Source: Methanosuratincolales archaeon (lineage in GTDB: Archaea > Thermoproteota > Methanomethylicia > Methanomethylicales > Methanomethylicaceae). From it: 7,644 nt of DNA. The stretch is taken from positions 1-7,644 of the forward strand of contig CALGKV010000047.1 in the NCBI GenBank assembly GCA_937930465.1, written 5' to 3'. Of the stretch, positions 1 to 5,154 are shown piece by piece (the stretch's first letter is position 1; the number at the start of each line of letters is the position of its first letter). The position numbers were made by a program, and so were the translations under genes. The notes below the pieces were generated by a model. The model ran no database searches. It saw only the letters and a list, made by a program, of their open reading frames with translations, and had not been told where the DNA came from.

Positions 1-918
1 TGGAACTGCTATCACAATGTCGCCAACCTCGAGCGTGGGGCTCATGCTGCCGCTAGCTACCACCGTCGGCTTGAACCCGAGCAGCCCTGTTGGGATCCAG
101 AGTATCGTGCTCGCAGCGATTAGGACCAGCACCCAGGAAACGGCTGAGGACTTTTTCGGGAACTTCCTGAGATCTGATTTCCTGATCAGCCCGTGCCTGA
201 TCAATATTCCTATTCTGACCCCCTCGCTTAGGAATAGGAGCCCAAGGGCAGGGATGGTCGTGTTGACAAGCCCCCTAATAGCCCAATCTGGGTTTGGAAG
301 TATAGGGGAAAGCCATTGGAAGGCTTGGAGGGGGAAGATGTAGGCTAGGGAAGCGGTAGGGCCCCCAACAAGTGCTAGGTAAGTGGCAGCGAGGTTGATT
401 GCAAACGCTGGTATTAGCCTCCCCCCGAAGAACTCAAAGAAGCGTGCCCCCTCGAAAGCGGTGGTGTATGCAGCAAAGTTGAAAGATGTTGTGGTGAAGA
501 GTAGGGAGACCAGTACAAGCCCCAAAAAGATCCTCTTCCTAGAGCAGCTCTTAACCAGATAAGCCCTTGCGAGCTCGAATGCGACTATGGTAGTTCCGAA
601 GAAGGCAGTGTTCACCACTATAAAAAATGGGTTAAGCGAATAAGGCGTCCTCCCGAATCCCATGATGAAGCCTGTCGAAATTAGGGCGACAAGCTGGAGG
701 GTCGCCAAATAAAGCGCATTCATAATCACCCTCCGGTTCAGCCTAAATGAAGCAAGGTTTTCCCCTTGCGTCTGCCTGTCAATTAATATGACCGCTGCTG
801 TGGCGGCAGACCATGCGAGAATGCTCGCCAAATAATACTGCATCCCGGGCAGGAATCGGCCAAAGGCGCTCACTGCCGCATAAGTGCCGAGCACTGCCGC
901 CAAAGCCAGTATCCACAT
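1..918 (-). CDS. Archaeal signal peptidase I (SipW/Sec11 type) with long N-terminal membrane domain, 3' end outside window
   Basis: The gene reads leftward and runs off the window at position 1, so 306 residues are visible and the C-terminal catalytic part is missing. An open frame without stops ends in V-A-S-G-S-M-S-P-T-L-E-V-G-D-I-V-I, the serine motif of S26 signal peptidases. Ser291 would be the nucleophile, and the basic partner residue and remaining boxes lie beyond the edge. The last hydrophobic segment (about 261-277) is the usual membrane anchor before the serine. In front of it are some seven more hydrophobic segments (about 2-18, 27-46, 66-86, 95-115, 124-140, 162-182, 212-228), far longer than bacterial SipW or Sec11. 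The ATG at 918 is chosen; an in-frame GTG at 933 would add five residues, and a TGA lies four codons before that. It follows two SipW-type secreted proteins and is probably the enzyme that cuts their signals. Family is clear; substrate is inferred. Confidence 0.87.
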   Translation of the reverse strand, partial: MWILALAAVLGTYAAVSAFGRFLPGMQYYLASILAWSAATAAVILIDRQTQGENLASFRLNRRVIMNALYLATLQLVALISTGFIMGFGRTPYSLNPFFIVVNTAFFGTTIVAFELARAYLVKSCSRKRIFLGLVLVSLLFTTTSFNFAAYTTAFEGARFFEFFGGRLIPAFAINLAATYLALVGGPTASLAYIFPLQAFQWLSPILPNPDWAIRGLVNTTIPALGLLFLSEGVRIGILIRHGLIRKSDLRKFPKKSSAVSWVLVLIAASTILWIPTGLLGFKPTVVASGSMSPTLEVGDIVIAVP

Positions 919-953
919 CGGTGCCTGCCCCACTTTCCCAAGTCATACTGCAT

Positions 954-968
954 AAAAAAAAGAAAAAA
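954..968 (-). terminator. Oligo-T tract between secreted-protein gene and signal peptidase gene
   Basis: The leftward transcript reads six T, one C, then eight T, starting about 12 bases after the stop codon of the second secreted-protein gene. Archaeal RNA polymerase stops at such U-runs without needing a hairpin, so this is a plausible terminator. Because the signal peptidase gene starts only some 35 bases further on without an obvious new TATA box, it may be leaky, giving abundant structural mRNA and little peptidase mRNA. Partial read-through is inference. Confidence 0.55.
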
Positions 969-979
969 TTTTGTTTAAT

Positions 980-1645
980 TCATGTCGGCTGAGTGTATTG
1001 TATAGGCCACTCCGACTCATTCCACTGCACTGCGACTAGCTTTATCTTATACTGCAAAGTGGCGCGCTCTGGTGCAGTCTGCAGTACGTGCACCCACCAG
1101 CTGTACTCGTTCGAACGTTTACCAGGGTCTATCTGCTCGCCGAGCGGATCAAGCCACAGTATCTCGATGTCCGGGAACCCGTCTCCAGTCAAGTCGAGTC
1201 GAAAGTCCTCGAGCTTTTGGAATGGGTATGTATAGTTGACTATCAGTGTGCCATTCCCATCATAGAACTCGATGTATTCGAGGTGTATCGGCACAGTACC
1301 CGTGTTACGGAAGTAGACTGAGAACATCGCCATGTAGCAAGGGTAAGTATTGTGCATAGTGAAAGTTGCGGACATCCCGTCGTCGGCTATCACGCAGTCA
1401 GTCCAGCCAACATCCTTTCCTTCTGGCACAATGAAAGGATCTCCTTCGAAGCCCGGCAATATTGACCGATCCGATTGCTTTCCGGCGTCGGAAGTGAACT
1501 GGGTGACTATCTTCCATTCAAGAGTCCCGGTTTGGACAGTCCCATCGACGTAAAGCGTCTGGAACCACAGCCCGTAAGTCGCCGAGAATGCAAAGAGAGC
1601 AGCCAACAGCGCTGCAGGAATCAGCACTACCTTCTTGTTGGTCAT
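980..1645 (-). CDS. Secreted TasA/AbpA-like fibre or pilus protein with SipW-type signal (paralogue B)
   Basis: Predicted secreted protein of 221 residues. A positively charged start (N-K-K) leads into a hydrophobic stretch (6-22), then T-Y-G-L-W-F-Q and G-T-V-Q-T-G-T-L (35-42), the layout of SipW-dependent signal peptides in TasA/camelysin proteins. The mature part is rich in predicted beta strands: N-T-Y-P-C-Y (99-104), N-T-G-T-V-P (114-119), a D-P-G segment (173-175) and a C-terminal V-Q-W-N (206-209) resembling the end of Bacillus TasA. Residues 151-159 (D-L-T-G-D-G-F-P-D) look like a calcium-binding loop. Cys84 and Cys103 could pair. There is no C-terminal membrane anchor. The ATG at 1645 is preferred because GAGAGG stands 7 bases upstream; a GTG at 1660 overlapping the previous stop would add five residues. 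It likely forms or caps an extracellular fibre with its upstream paralogue. The exact role is inferred. Confidence 0.82.
   Translation of the reverse strand: MTNKKVVLIPAALLAALFAFSATYGLWFQTLYVDGTVQTGTLEWKIVTQFTSDAGKQSDRSILPGFEGDPFIVPEGKDVGWTDCVIADDGMSATFTMHNTYPCYMAMFSVYFRNTGTVPIHLEYIEFYDGNGTLIVNYTYPFQKLEDFRLDLTGDGFPDIEILWLDPLGEQIDPGKRSNEYSWWVHVLQTAPERATLQYKIKLVAVQWNESEWPIQYTQPT
1551..1580 (-). repeat. Conserved DNA block in signal region, copy in paralogue B
   Basis: This 30-base block covers the end of the signal peptide, through T-Y-G-L-W-F-Q, and matches 2222-2251 at 27 of 30 positions. The rest of the two genes has diverged far more. It is a coding relic of duplication or a site under strong constraint, not a separate element. 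Confidence 0.7.
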
Positions 1646-1652
1646 CTGTAAT

Positions 1653-1658
1653 CCTCTC
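1653..1658 (-). promoter_or_regulatory. Ribosome binding site deciding the start of paralogue B
   Basis: GAGAGG on the minus strand overlaps the stop codon of paralogue A and sits 7 bases before the ATG at 1645. It supports that ATG over the GTG at 1660 and suggests the two secreted proteins are translated from one mRNA. Confidence 0.6.
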
Positions 1659-2313
1659 ACTCAGGGGATCCATTATTAAGGCATTCTTCGTTGCTTTTGC
1701 ATCCCGGTGGCGGCTCAGTCGGAAACTCGTTCCACTGCTCAACCACTACCTTGAAGCTGAACCTGTATTCCGTGTCCTCTTCGGCGTCATTGGTGAGGTG
1801 AATTGCAAGTACTCCCCATGCAGACTCGCCTGGGTGCACCTGAGTCCCGTTCTCTATGGGCATGAACCATCCCTGGTTAATAGAATCAACAAGCTCTTTA
1901 GGAATCGGATGTTCAAGCTCCTCCAGCAGTTCATAAACTTCGTCGATGGAAAGGAACCTCACCGTGCCTGGGAAACCTTGCGATACGAGCGACGGATTAT
2001 AGACTATCCACGGTATTGTGCCTGTGTTGGTTAGGTCGATCACTGCATAGTATGTGATGCAAGGATAGGCATTTTCAACTGTAATGATTAGCGTGTATGG
2101 GTCACTACTGCATCGATCTATGGTAATGTTGCTAAAGTCCTTCACTTCCGGCTCGGTGTCAAAAGCACAGTGTATGCTCCACTCAGCGTCAAGGGTTCCT
2201 GTATAGACGGTACCATAGATATAAAGCGCTTGGAACCACAGGCCGTAAGTCACTCCGAGCATAAGTACAGCAGCTATAGATACTCCAAGCATTACTCCCA
2301 TTTTACTTTTCAT
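1657..2313 (-). CDS. Secreted TasA/AbpA-like fibre or pilus protein with SipW-type signal (paralogue A)
   Basis: Predicted secreted protein of 218 residues and first gene of the cassette. The N-terminus has a short basic part, a hydrophobic core (6-21), then T-Y-G-L-W-F-Q (22-28) and G-T-V-Y-T-G-T-L (34-41), as in SipW-dependent signals. Later motifs shared with paralogue B and with TasA-like archaeal proteins are N-A-Y-P-C (81-85), N-T-G-T-I-P (96-101), H-P-G-E and F-S-F-K-V-V-V-E-Q-W-N (185-195). Beyond this the chain has a proline-rich end with two cysteines, G-C-K-S-N-E-E-C (204-211), absent from B. Five cysteines lie outside the signal. A GGAG at 2328-2325 stands 11 bases before the ATG. 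Known relatives make biofilm fibres (TasA) or bundling pili (AbpA of Pyrobaculum calidifontis). Membership in this broad family is likely; assembly as a fibre is inference. Confidence 0.82.
   Translation of the reverse strand: MKSKMGVMLGVSIAAVLMLGVTYGLWFQALYIYGTVYTGTLDAEWSIHCAFDTEPEVKDFSNITIDRCSSDPYTLIITVENAYPCITYYAVIDLTNTGTIPWIVYNPSLVSQGFPGTVRFLSIDEVYELLEELEHPIPKELVDSINQGWFMPIENGTQVHPGESAWGVLAIHLTNDAEEDTEYRFSFKVVVEQWNEFPTEPPPGCKSNEECLNNGSPE
2222..2251 (-). repeat. Conserved DNA block in signal region, copy in paralogue A
   Basis: Partner of the block at 1551-1580, with three mismatches in 30 bases. It encodes the peptidase-recognition part of the SipW-type signal. Confidence 0.7.
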
Positions 2314-2341
2314 TTTTCATCATCTCCTATTCGGGGTATTT

Positions 2342-2357
2342 GTGGTCAGACGACCAC
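2342..2357 (-). promoter_or_regulatory. Leader hairpin or operator near the start of the secretion cassette
   Basis: A perfect 6-base inverted repeat with a 4-base loop (GTGGTC-AGAC-GACCAC on the plus strand) lies 29 bases before the ATG of paralogue A. In the mRNA it would form a hairpin just ahead of the ribosome binding site. As DNA it could be a dimeric repressor site. Confidence 0.45.
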
Positions 2358-2359
2358 CT

Positions 2360-2382
2360 CAGGCACCCCCATTTTGTGCCTG
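2360..2382 (-). promoter_or_regulatory. Second leader hairpin or operator of the secretion cassette
   Basis: A perfect 7-base inverted repeat (CAGGCAC ... GTGCCTG) encloses a 9-base loop, only two bases from the neighbouring hairpin. On the transcript the loop ends in GGGG, which could pair with CCCC at 2336-2333 just before the GGAG site. Whether the leader is transcribed this far depends on the true start site. Confidence 0.45.
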
Positions 2383-2405
2383 TTAATTTAAGTTATGTGC
2401 ATTGA

Positions 2406-2415
2406 TATTAATAAA
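2406..2415 (-). promoter_or_regulatory. Possible TATA box of the secretion cassette
   Basis: Read leftward this is TTTATTAATA, inside a very AT-rich stretch (about 2391-2510) with many other TATA-like words. Transcription would start near 2382, giving a leader of about 65-70 bases that contains both hairpins. The exact box is uncertain because the whole stretch is low complexity. Confidence 0.35.
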
Positions 2416-2706
2416 AAATAAAGTATTTTTTTTACTTATTAATTTTAAGTACTATTAATCCTTATTTGTGATGCTTTAACTTAGATATGAATTAATTGCA
2501 TCCGCTGTGCCGAAAATTTACTTAAAAGAAGCAAATATCCAGGGAACGATCAGCATCCGCGTCGGAAGATCATTCTTGTCCCATATGCGGTTCACTACGC
2601 CTGCGGGTGCGCATAGTAGGGACTTTTGCAGCAAATGCGCTTGACTATCATGCATGAGCCGGCTTGATCCAAGTTTGTATGTATGCATGTCTACATTGGG
2701 AGATTC
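2416..2706. other. Gene-free stretch: AT-rich promoter zone, then unexplained mixed-composition DNA
   Basis: Bases to about 2515 are strongly AT-rich with A and T runs and fit an upstream promoter zone. Bases 2520-2706 have gene-like base composition but no convincing coding frame. They hold a possible leftward RNA hairpin (2593-2618, 7 pairs including two G-U), a perfect 10-base palindrome TCATGCATGA (2648-2657), an adjoining palindrome AGCCGGCT (2657-2664) and a second ATGCATG (2683-2689). This could be the tail of the tRNA transcript, a small RNA, or decayed DNA. I recognise nothing definite. Confidence 0.4.
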
Positions 2707-2794
2707 TGGTGCGGGGAGTGGGATTCGAACCCACGAAGGCCTTCGCCACAAGGTCCTGAGCCTTGCGCCTTTGACCTGACTTGGCGACCCCCGC
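2707..2794 (-). tRNA. tRNA-Leu (anticodon CAG), with encoded CCA
   Basis: The minus strand folds as a class II tRNA. The acceptor stem GCGGGGG pairs with TCCCCGC (one G-T pair). The anticodon stem CAAGG/CCTTG encloses the loop CTCAGGA, giving anticodon CAG for leucine codon CUG. A variable arm GGC-GAAG-GCC is followed by the T arm GTGGG-TTCGAAT-CCCAC. The discriminator base is A, as expected for leucine, and CCA follows directly in the DNA. No intron interrupts the anticodon loop. Transcribed divergently from the phosphatase gene. Confidence 0.96.
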
Positions 2795-2806
2795 CTGCCC
2801 TACTAA

Positions 2807-2816
2807 TTTTATAAGG
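2807..2816 (+). promoter_or_regulatory. TATA box of the phosphatase gene (leaderless start)
   Basis: TTTTATAAGG is centred about 28 bases before the ATG at 2839, so transcription would start at or next to the start codon. No ribosome binding site precedes that ATG. Both facts point to a leaderless mRNA. Confidence 0.6.
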
Positions 2817-2820
2817 GTCA

Positions 2821-2828
2821 CATATATT
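2821..2828 (-). promoter_or_regulatory. TATA box of tRNA-Leu
   Basis: Read leftward, AATATATG is centred about 30 bases before the tRNA 5' end, which fits a start a few bases upstream of the mature tRNA. It lies beyond the opposing TATA box, so the two promoters overlap in a crossed arrangement. Confidence 0.5.
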
Positions 2829-2838
2829 CTTAACAGAT

Positions 2839-3666
2839 ATGAGCCTAAATCTCCTCAAGGGCATCTGCGAGTCCGCGTTTTCGGCAATATCGGGCTTTTG
2901 TTTGCGCGCGCCACTATCCTCCCTTGGCGAGGTGGTGCGGAGGGGAGCAAGCGGGGACCTGACCAAGAGGATAGACAAGTTGGCGGAGGATGCCTCCGTT
3001 TCGTACCTCCTGTCCGCGGGCTTTGGGGGGAGCATCCTGAGCGAGGAGCTCGGCCTCAAGAGAATAGGCAGCAGCGATTATCCGCTTTTAGTTTTGGATC
3101 CTGTGGATGGCACCACGAATGCGACGCGGGGCATCCCGCTCTACTCCATCTCGGCAGCTCTTGCGCATGGTCCGCGCCTCTCGGACGTTGACTGCGCAGT
3201 GGTGATGGAGATCCCATCGAGGCGCATCTTCTATGCTGCGAAGGGAGGTGGCGCATTCTTGGACGGTGCGCCAATTAGGGCTAATGCATCCGTGGAGCTG
3301 CACGACTCATTGGCAGGGATCGACTTCAATGTTCTCGGAAACAGGGAAAAGGTCTACGAGGTCTTGCCTGTCCTACTCTCTGTGAAGCACACGCGGAACC
3401 TCGGCTCGGCCGCGCTCGGTCTATGCTACACCGCTTGCGGCGCCCTGGACTTCTACTTGGACAACCGCCGCCTTCTAAGGGTTACTGACATCGCTGCATC
3501 TGCGCTGATATTGAGGGAGGCTGGCGCAAGGGTTCTGGATCTCGAGGGGAATGACTTAGACTGCCCCCTCGACTTGGCTGAGCGTGTCGGTCTGTTCGCC
3601 GGTTGCGAGAAGGCGTGCAGGGAAGTGATATCCCTAATCAGAAGGAACGCATTCGCAAAAAGCTGA
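2839..3666 (+). CDS. Inositol monophosphatase / fructose-1,6-bisphosphatase family phosphatase
   Basis: A 275-residue enzyme of the metal-dependent, lithium-sensitive sugar-phosphatase superfamily. Archaeal members often hydrolyse both inositol 1-phosphate and fructose 1,6-bisphosphate, serving inositol lipid or solute synthesis or gluconeogenesis. The signature residues are present: G-D-L-T-K-R-I-D (39-46), Glu69 in S-E-E-L-G, the metal motif L-D-P-V-D-G-T-T-N (86-94), a G-G-G-A-F-L-D-G loop (136-143) and the third-metal aspartate Asp217 in V-T-D-I-A-A-S, where many relatives have W-D. Length is usual for the family. The ATG at 2839 fits the leaderless promoter. The gene converges on the UPF0147 gene with six bases between stops. 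The substrate cannot be told from sequence; NAD kinase-linked phosphatases share these motifs. Confidence 0.9.
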   Translation: MSLNLLKGICESAFSAISGFCLRAPLSSLGEVVRRGASGDLTKRIDKLAEDASVSYLLSAGFGGSILSEELGLKRIGSSDYPLLVLDPVDGTTNATRGIPLYSISAALAHGPRLSDVDCAVVMEIPSRRIFYAAKGGGAFLDGAPIRANASVELHDSLAGIDFNVLGNREKVYEVLPVLLSVKHTRNLGSAALGLCYTACGALDFYLDNRRLLRVTDIAASALILREAGARVLDLEGNDLDCPLDLAERVGLFAGCEKACREVISLIRRNAFAKS

Positions 3667-3672
3667 AAGTTG

Positions 3673-3927
3673 TCAGTCCTTGACCTGCTCGAGAATGCTT
3701 ATCGCCTGCCAGATAGCAGTCCTGGCGAAGAGCGGCATATTAGGATCTTGGCCGCACTCCTCCAGTATGCTGATTGCGTTTGCAGCCTTGACCGCGTCCG
3801 AGTATGTCTTCCCCTGGAGCATCTTCATCGCTTCCGAGGCCGCCCTCCTGATGTTCCTAGGAACCCCGTTGTCGTCAGCTATCCTCTGGAGGACATTGAT
3901 CGCTTGGGTCATCTTGTCGCTGCTCAT
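3673..3927 (-). CDS. UPF0147 family protein
   Basis: A small, all-helical protein of 84 residues matching the archaeal UPF0147 family, whose function is unknown to me. Characteristic parts are I-A-D-D-N-G-V-P-R-N-I-R-R-A-A (19-33) and a repeat-like second half around D-P-N-M-P-L-F-A-R-T-A-I-W. Both halves pair a D-x-x-x-P segment with a run of R/A/I, suggesting two helical hairpins. The ATG at 3927 is chosen because AGGTGG ends 5 bases before it; a GTG at 3936 inside that site would add three residues. There is no catalytic motif, signal or membrane segment. It is divergent from the p27-like gene and shares its upstream TATA region. Confidence 0.88.
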   Translation of the reverse strand: MSSDKMTQAINVLQRIADDNGVPRNIRRAASEAMKMLQGKTYSDAVKAANAISILEECGQDPNMPLFARTAIWQAISILEQVKD

Positions 3928-3947
3928 TATAACCACCTTTTCAGCAA

Positions 3948-3962
3948 ATAGGCATATAATCC
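3948..3962. promoter_or_regulatory. Shared 15-base promoter element, copy 1 (UPF0147 / p27-like)
   Basis: ATAGGCATATAATCC lies between two divergent genes and is identical to 5155-5169. The core reads CATATAAT rightward and ATTATATG leftward, so it can act as a TATA box either way. It is about 37 bases before the rightward ATG (3993) and 29 before the leftward ATG (3927). Confidence 0.5.
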
Positions 3963-3992
3963 TCCTTATTACCTTTATTCTGTGTGGTTTTC

Positions 3993-4346
3993 ATGAGCGC
4001 AAGGGACTCCCAGGTCAAGCGTATGGCTGACTTGCTGCGTGAAGGGGCCACCATGCTTTCCCAGGCTTGCCCCGAATGCAAGACGCCTCTGTTCCGCCTA
4101 TCCAGCGGAGAGGTCGTATGCCCGGGTTGCAGCAAGCGTGTGTTATTCGCCAAACCTTCGGAGACAAGCAAAGTGGCAGCCCAAGCGGTTGTTGCCTCTA
4201 GCCTAGAGGATGTGCTCATTGAGAAGATCTCGGAGATCCAGTCCGCCCTCCAGGCATCCAGGGATATATCAGAAGTGGAACGCTACGTTAGGGTCATATC
4301 CTCGCTCTTCGAACTACTCGAGAAGGTCAGGGGCTCAAAGCGCTAG
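3993..4346 (+). CDS. Autoantigen p27 (Sjogren's syndrome/scleroderma autoantigen 1)-like zinc-ribbon protein
   Basis: A 117-residue protein. The N-terminal helix has the family pattern K-R-M-A-D-L-L-R-E-G-A-T-M-L (9-22), followed by a zinc ribbon with Cys26, Cys29, Cys43 and Cys46 (C-P-E-C ... C-P-G-C). A linker then leads to a helical C-terminal half (about 73-115) of alternating hydrophobic and charged residues that may form a coiled coil or dimer. Archaeal relatives are common, but their role is not established; a nucleic-acid or protein-binding scaffold is plausible. The ATG at 3993 is preferred to a GTG at 3984 since relatives begin close to the K-R-M-A-D-L-L helix. It converges with the XPF nuclease gene (33 bases between stops). 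Confidence 0.86.
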   Translation: MSARDSQVKRMADLLREGATMLSQACPECKTPLFRLSSGEVVCPGCSKRVLFAKPSETSKVAAQAVVASSLEDVLIEKISEIQSALQASRDISEVERYVRVISSLFELLEKVRGSKR

Positions 4347-4379
4347 CCTATATCTGTGCCGCCTACCTTTCTGCAGAGA

Positions 4380-5126
4380 TCATGGCGGTCCGTGCCCATC
4401 GGCGGGCTTGCCCTTGAACCCTCCATAGAGCGTCGCGGCGACCTCCCTTATCCTCCTCGCCTTCTTCGGTCCGATCCTCTCAACCCTCTGCAGTTCATCC
4501 TCGCTTGCGGAGAAGACTGCTTCGACGGTGCCGAACTCCGAGAGGAGCCTCCTCGCAGTCGAGACCTCGACCATAGGAAGGCTTGCGACAACATACTCCT
4601 TCTCCTCGTCCGGGGTCCTAGGGCGCCTCCTGTCCTTGAGGCCGAGCGGTGCTTCCGACTGCTTTCCCTCTCTCCTCGCTATCGCTACTATGAATCCGGC
4701 CGCGTCTTCGGGACCTTCTGCAACAATCACTGGGATCCCGAAGTCCAGCACCATGCTTGCGATTGCCCCTCTTATTGCCTCCCTGGAGACGCCGATCTCT
4801 GCATTTCCCCCCATCTCCAGCAGTATGATCGGCCTAGGGTAGCACTCCCTGAGCGCCTGCGCCTGGGAGAATAACCTCCTGTCCACTATCGACGCAGCAA
4901 GGTCGGAGTATGTCTTCCTCTCAATTGCAACCTGGTCGGACACGACGTAGTCGCCGACCTTGAGCATCCTGTACTCTGCCTTCACCCCAAGCGCGGTCAA
5001 TGCCCTGGCGGTATGTGATGCTGCTTCCCTACGGTCAACTATAAGCTCAAGCGAATCCTCGGCCGCCCCCTTCCCCTTGAAAAACCTCAAGAGAGTCTCG
5101 CCCTGTCCACTGGAGCCAGAATTCAA
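4380..5126 (-). CDS. xpf: XPF/ERCC4-type structure-specific DNA endonuclease (short archaeal form, no helicase)
   Basis: A 248-residue nuclease that would cut flap, 3'-flap and fork structures in DNA repair and replication restart. The ERCC4 domain holds V-D-R-R-E (30-34), G-D-Y (58-60), the catalytic I-E-R-K-T (68-72) with Asp75, and R-L-F-S-Q-A-Q-A-L. After a charged linker (about 164-180) comes a helix-hairpin-helix pair, seen in L-P-M-V-E-V-S-T-A-R-R-L-L and V-E-R-I-G-P-K-K-A-R-R-I. There is no SF2 helicase domain, as in Thermoproteota and unlike the euryarchaeal Hef form. The start is a TTG at 5126: GGTGA stands 6 bases before it and an in-frame TGA lies three codons upstream. Residues 9-16 (G-E-T-L-L-R-F-F) resemble a PCNA-binding box, unusual in being N-terminal. 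It is divergent from thymidylate kinase. Confidence 0.93.
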   Translation of the reverse strand: MNSGSSGQGETLLRFFKGKGAAEDSLELIVDRREAASHTARALTALGVKAEYRMLKVGDYVVSDQVAIERKTYSDLAASIVDRRLFSQAQALRECYPRPIILLEMGGNAEIGVSREAIRGAIASMVLDFGIPVIVAEGPEDAAGFIVAIARREGKQSEAPLGLKDRRRPRTPDEEKEYVVASLPMVEVSTARRLLSEFGTVEAVFSASEDELQRVERIGPKKARRIREVAATLYGGFKGKPADGHGPP

Positions 5127-5132
5127 AGCGAT

Positions 5133-5137
5133 TCACC
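5133..5137 (-). promoter_or_regulatory. Ribosome binding site deciding the TTG start of the XPF gene
   Basis: GGTGA on the minus strand is complementary to the archaeal 16S 3' end and lies 6 bases before TTG at 5126. Its last three bases are themselves an in-frame stop, so no longer protein is possible. Confidence 0.65.
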
Positions 5138-5154
5138 GGGAAGATCTCAATTGG

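Noticed and set aside
17..343. Rightward frame of 108 codons opposite the signal peptidase
   Set aside because: It is antisense to a clear S26 peptidase frame that runs through the whole region, and its protein resembles nothing.
870..953. Short leftward frame starting directly after the T-run (M-Q-Y-D-L-G-K-W)
   Set aside because: It overlaps the signal peptidase start out of frame and shows no conserved features; an upstream regulatory frame is possible but unsupported.
1588..2034. Rightward frame of 148 codons opposite the two secreted proteins
   Set aside because: It spans the junction of two well-supported leftward genes and has no recognisable motif.
2416..2460. Imperfect inverted repeats in the AT-rich stretch, considered as a replication origin or terminator
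   Set aside because: The matches are what low-complexity A/T sequence gives by chance; no origin-recognition-box-like repeats or Orc1/Cdc6 gene are nearby.
2518..2751. Leftward open frame of 77 codons across the tRNA 3' half and the stretch beyond it
   Set aside because: Its first third is the tRNA itself, its first codons have no ribosome binding site, and the remainder matches no family I know.
4356..4874. Rightward frame of 172 codons opposite the XPF nuclease
   Set aside because: Low-complexity arginine- and proline-rich product from the antisense of a GC-rich gene with clear catalytic motifs.
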